From Mycobacterium sp. Marseille-P9652 (lineage in GTDB: Bacteria > Actinomycetota > Actinomycetes > Mycobacteriales > Mycobacteriaceae), in contig NZ_CACRUY010000003.1 of NCBI RefSeq assembly GCF_902652685.1, positions 62,001 through 126,000 on the forward strand: a stretch of DNA of 64,000 nt, written 5' to 3'. Both the position numbers and the translations under genes were made by a program. Positions 62,885 to 64,000 of the stretch are shown piece after piece (the stretch's first letter is position 1; the number at the start of each line of letters is the position of its first letter). The notes under the pieces are model-generated. The model did no database searches. It saw only the letters and a program-made list of their open reading frames with translations, and was not told where the DNA came from.

Positions 62885-64000
62885 ACCCCCACCGAATTGT
62901 GCTGGTATTCGGCGATCCAGGCGGCCGTCTCGTGGTGGAGGTGGCGCAACAGGATCTCCTGGTCGTTGAGCAGAAATTCGCTCACCGCACCCGACTCGAT
63001 CATGCTCTGGGTCGCCTCGAGGGTGTTGGCGTCCTGCAGGCCGTATTCCTTGAACGTCACCGCGGCGAGTTCCTGGGCGACGCGGTCGCGCGGCGTGCGC
63101 GGCTCGGGGAAGTACAGGGTGCCCTCGAAGAGGTGGGTGTGGGGGGACGTCGGCCAGTAGCGGTAGGTCAGGTACCAGCCCTGACTCCAGATCAGGATGA
63201 CGAAGTTGGGGAACAGCTGGAACGAGTCCAGCCCCCAGGGATCACACTTGGCCGGGTTCACCCCGGCGGGCAGCTCGCCGAGATCCGGCTTCTCCCAGGG
63301 CCCGAAAAGCCCACTCTGACAGATGTCTTCGATGGGCTTGCGCATCTCGGCGTCCATCTCCCAGGCGCGGACGCCGGAGGTGCTGACGAGGCGATGCGGT
63401 CCGTCGATGCGGTAGTGCGGGGCCTCGAAGCCGGCCTCGGCCGCGGCCTTGGCGTAGCTGGTGGGCGACTGGTTCGCGTGCAGCACGGGCGCGTGATAGA
63501 ACTCCTGGAACGCGTCCATGTACAGCTTCCAGTTGGCATTCACCTCCGAGCGGTATTGCCAGCGCGAGGTCATCCGCTCGAACGGGTAACCCTCCAACCC
63601 GGTGACCATCGGCCCGAGGAAGTCGCGCAGCGACTGCGCGGGTTGCGCGGCGAAGTTGACGAAGATGAATCCCGCCCACACGTCGCAGTGGACCGGCACG
63701 AGCCCGTAGCGGTCCTTGTCGAGATCGAAGAATTCGCTCTCTTGTTGCACGTGGGTGAGCTTGCCGTCCAGGTCGTAGCGCCACGCGTGGTACTTGCAGG
63801 TGAACTGCCGGCACACGCCGCTGGTCTCTTCCAACGGCATGTCGTTCCACACCAGCTTGTTGCCGCGGTGCCGGCAGATGTTGTGGAACGCGTTGATCGC
63901 ACCCTGCGCGTTGCGGACCACGATGATCGACGTGTTCGCGACCTTGACTTCCTTGGTGAAGTAGCTGCCCTTGCGTGGAAGGCTTTCCACGCGGCCGACA
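62881..64000 (-). CDS. Rieske non-haem iron oxygenase with extended cluster loop, copy 2 (5' end cut by window edge)
   Basis: A partial oxygenase alpha subunit; the frame runs off the right edge, and by comparison with copy 1 about 50 N-terminal residues are missing. The Rieske motif starts ICRHRGNKLVWNDMPLEE and ends CRQFTCKYHAWRY; again 23 residues lie between the two pairs with an extra Cys, and Ala stands where copy 1 has Gly after the second His. The iron site is NANWKLYMDAFQEFYHAPVLH. The C-terminus LNDQEILLRHLHHETAAWIA matches copy 1. It is coupled to the 111-residue gene downstream. An internal ATG at 63990 is not the start, since homologous sequence continues upstream of it. Confidence 0.9.
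   Translation of the reverse strand, partial: VGRVESLPRKGSYFTKEVKVANTSIIVVRNAQGAINAFHNICRHRGNKLVWNDMPLEETSGVCRQFTCKYHAWRYDLDGKLTHVQQESEFFDLDKDRYGLVPVHCDVWAGFIFVNFAAQPAQSLRDFLGPMVTGLEGYPFERMTSRWQYRSEVNANWKLYMDAFQEFYHAPVLHANQSPTSYAKAAAEAGFEAPHYRIDGPHRLVSTSGVRAWEMDAEMRKPIEDICQSGLFGPWEKPDLGELPAGVNPAKCDPWGLDSFQLFPNFVILIWSQGWYLTYRYWPTSPHTHLFEGTLYFPEPRTPRDRVAQELAAVTFKEYGLQDANTLEATQSMIESGAVSEFLLNDQEILLRHLHHETAAWIAEYQHNSVGV

Noticed and set aside
63881-63990. Start of the right-edge Rieske gene at the ATG 63990
   Set aside because: The sequence upstream of it to the window edge continues homology with copy 1 (VGR before MESLPRKGSY matches VARVEELPRVGSY), so the gene starts outside.

Overview
The window reads as chromosomal DNA of a high-GC mycobacterium, most likely a slow-growing non-tuberculous species. 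This is inferred from gene families, not from a database match. The supporting signs are a mycofactocin-type dehydrogenase, FadD/FadE lipid enzymes (one FadE is a fused double acyl-CoA dehydrogenase), a cyclase-ATPase-LuxR regulator of the Rv0386/Rv2488c type, DUF1214 plus sulfotransferase, many TetR and other small-molecule regulators, and many genes with a TANNNT -10 box 6-8 nt before the start codon (leaderless mRNA). I see no rRNA, tRNA, CRISPR array, insertion sequence or prophage. Both ends cut a gene: a LysR regulator on the left and a Rieske oxygenase on the right.

Layout. 1-5.7 kb: LysR and IclR regulators facing a SnoaL-like/SDR pair, then a cation exchanger and another SDR. 5.7-13.8 kb: a DUF2252 protein, two translationally coupled flavin monooxygenases, two divergent paralogous TetR regulators whose region shares a 9-mer with the monooxygenase promoter, a luciferase-like oxidoreductase, a DUF417 protein and an SRPBCC protein. 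13.9-21 kb: mycofactocin-type SDR, a membrane protein, a copper chaperone and copper ATPase pair, a membrane-anchored esterase and a Tat-exported polysaccharide deacetylase. 21-31 kb: a Rieske oxygenase, an L7/L12-like small protein, a berberine-bridge-type oxidase, a large LuxR regulator, a DUF4242 protein, a MarR-lipoprotein esterase pair with a perfect operator, a TetR-hydrolase pair with three operator half-sites, and an SDR. 31-41.5 kb: an acyl-CoA synthetase facing a tight operon (amidohydrolase, double CoA-transferase, small unknown, thiolase-like protein, DUF35 protein, PadR), then DUF1214 plus sulfotransferase. 41.5-49.7 kb: fused FadE with a divergent TetR, a triple-DUF190 protein followed by a 55-bp tandem repeat, class I aldolase, cytochrome b561 plus exported haem peroxidase, and an anti-sigma antagonist/anti-sigma kinase pair with a possible leaderless small ORF in front. 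49.7-56.8 kb: D-aminoacylase-like amidohydrolase, another Rieske oxygenase, the cyclase-LuxR regulator and a small membrane protein.

The most interesting part is 56.8-64 kb. Two Rieske oxygenases of one unusual subtype (long loop with an extra Cys in the cluster-binding motif) are each followed at once by a homologous 111-residue protein of unknown function. Around them lie a [2Fe-2S] ferredoxin, an SDR, a TauD-type dioxygenase, a small alpha/beta-barrel-like protein, an amidohydrolase that lacks the usual HxH metal motif, and a MarR regulator. Two copies of a perfect 10-bp palindrome, 20 bp apart, cover the ferredoxin promoter. I infer a regulated catabolic unit in which the 111-residue proteins could be undescribed partners of the oxygenases. 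The substrate cannot be read from the sequence.
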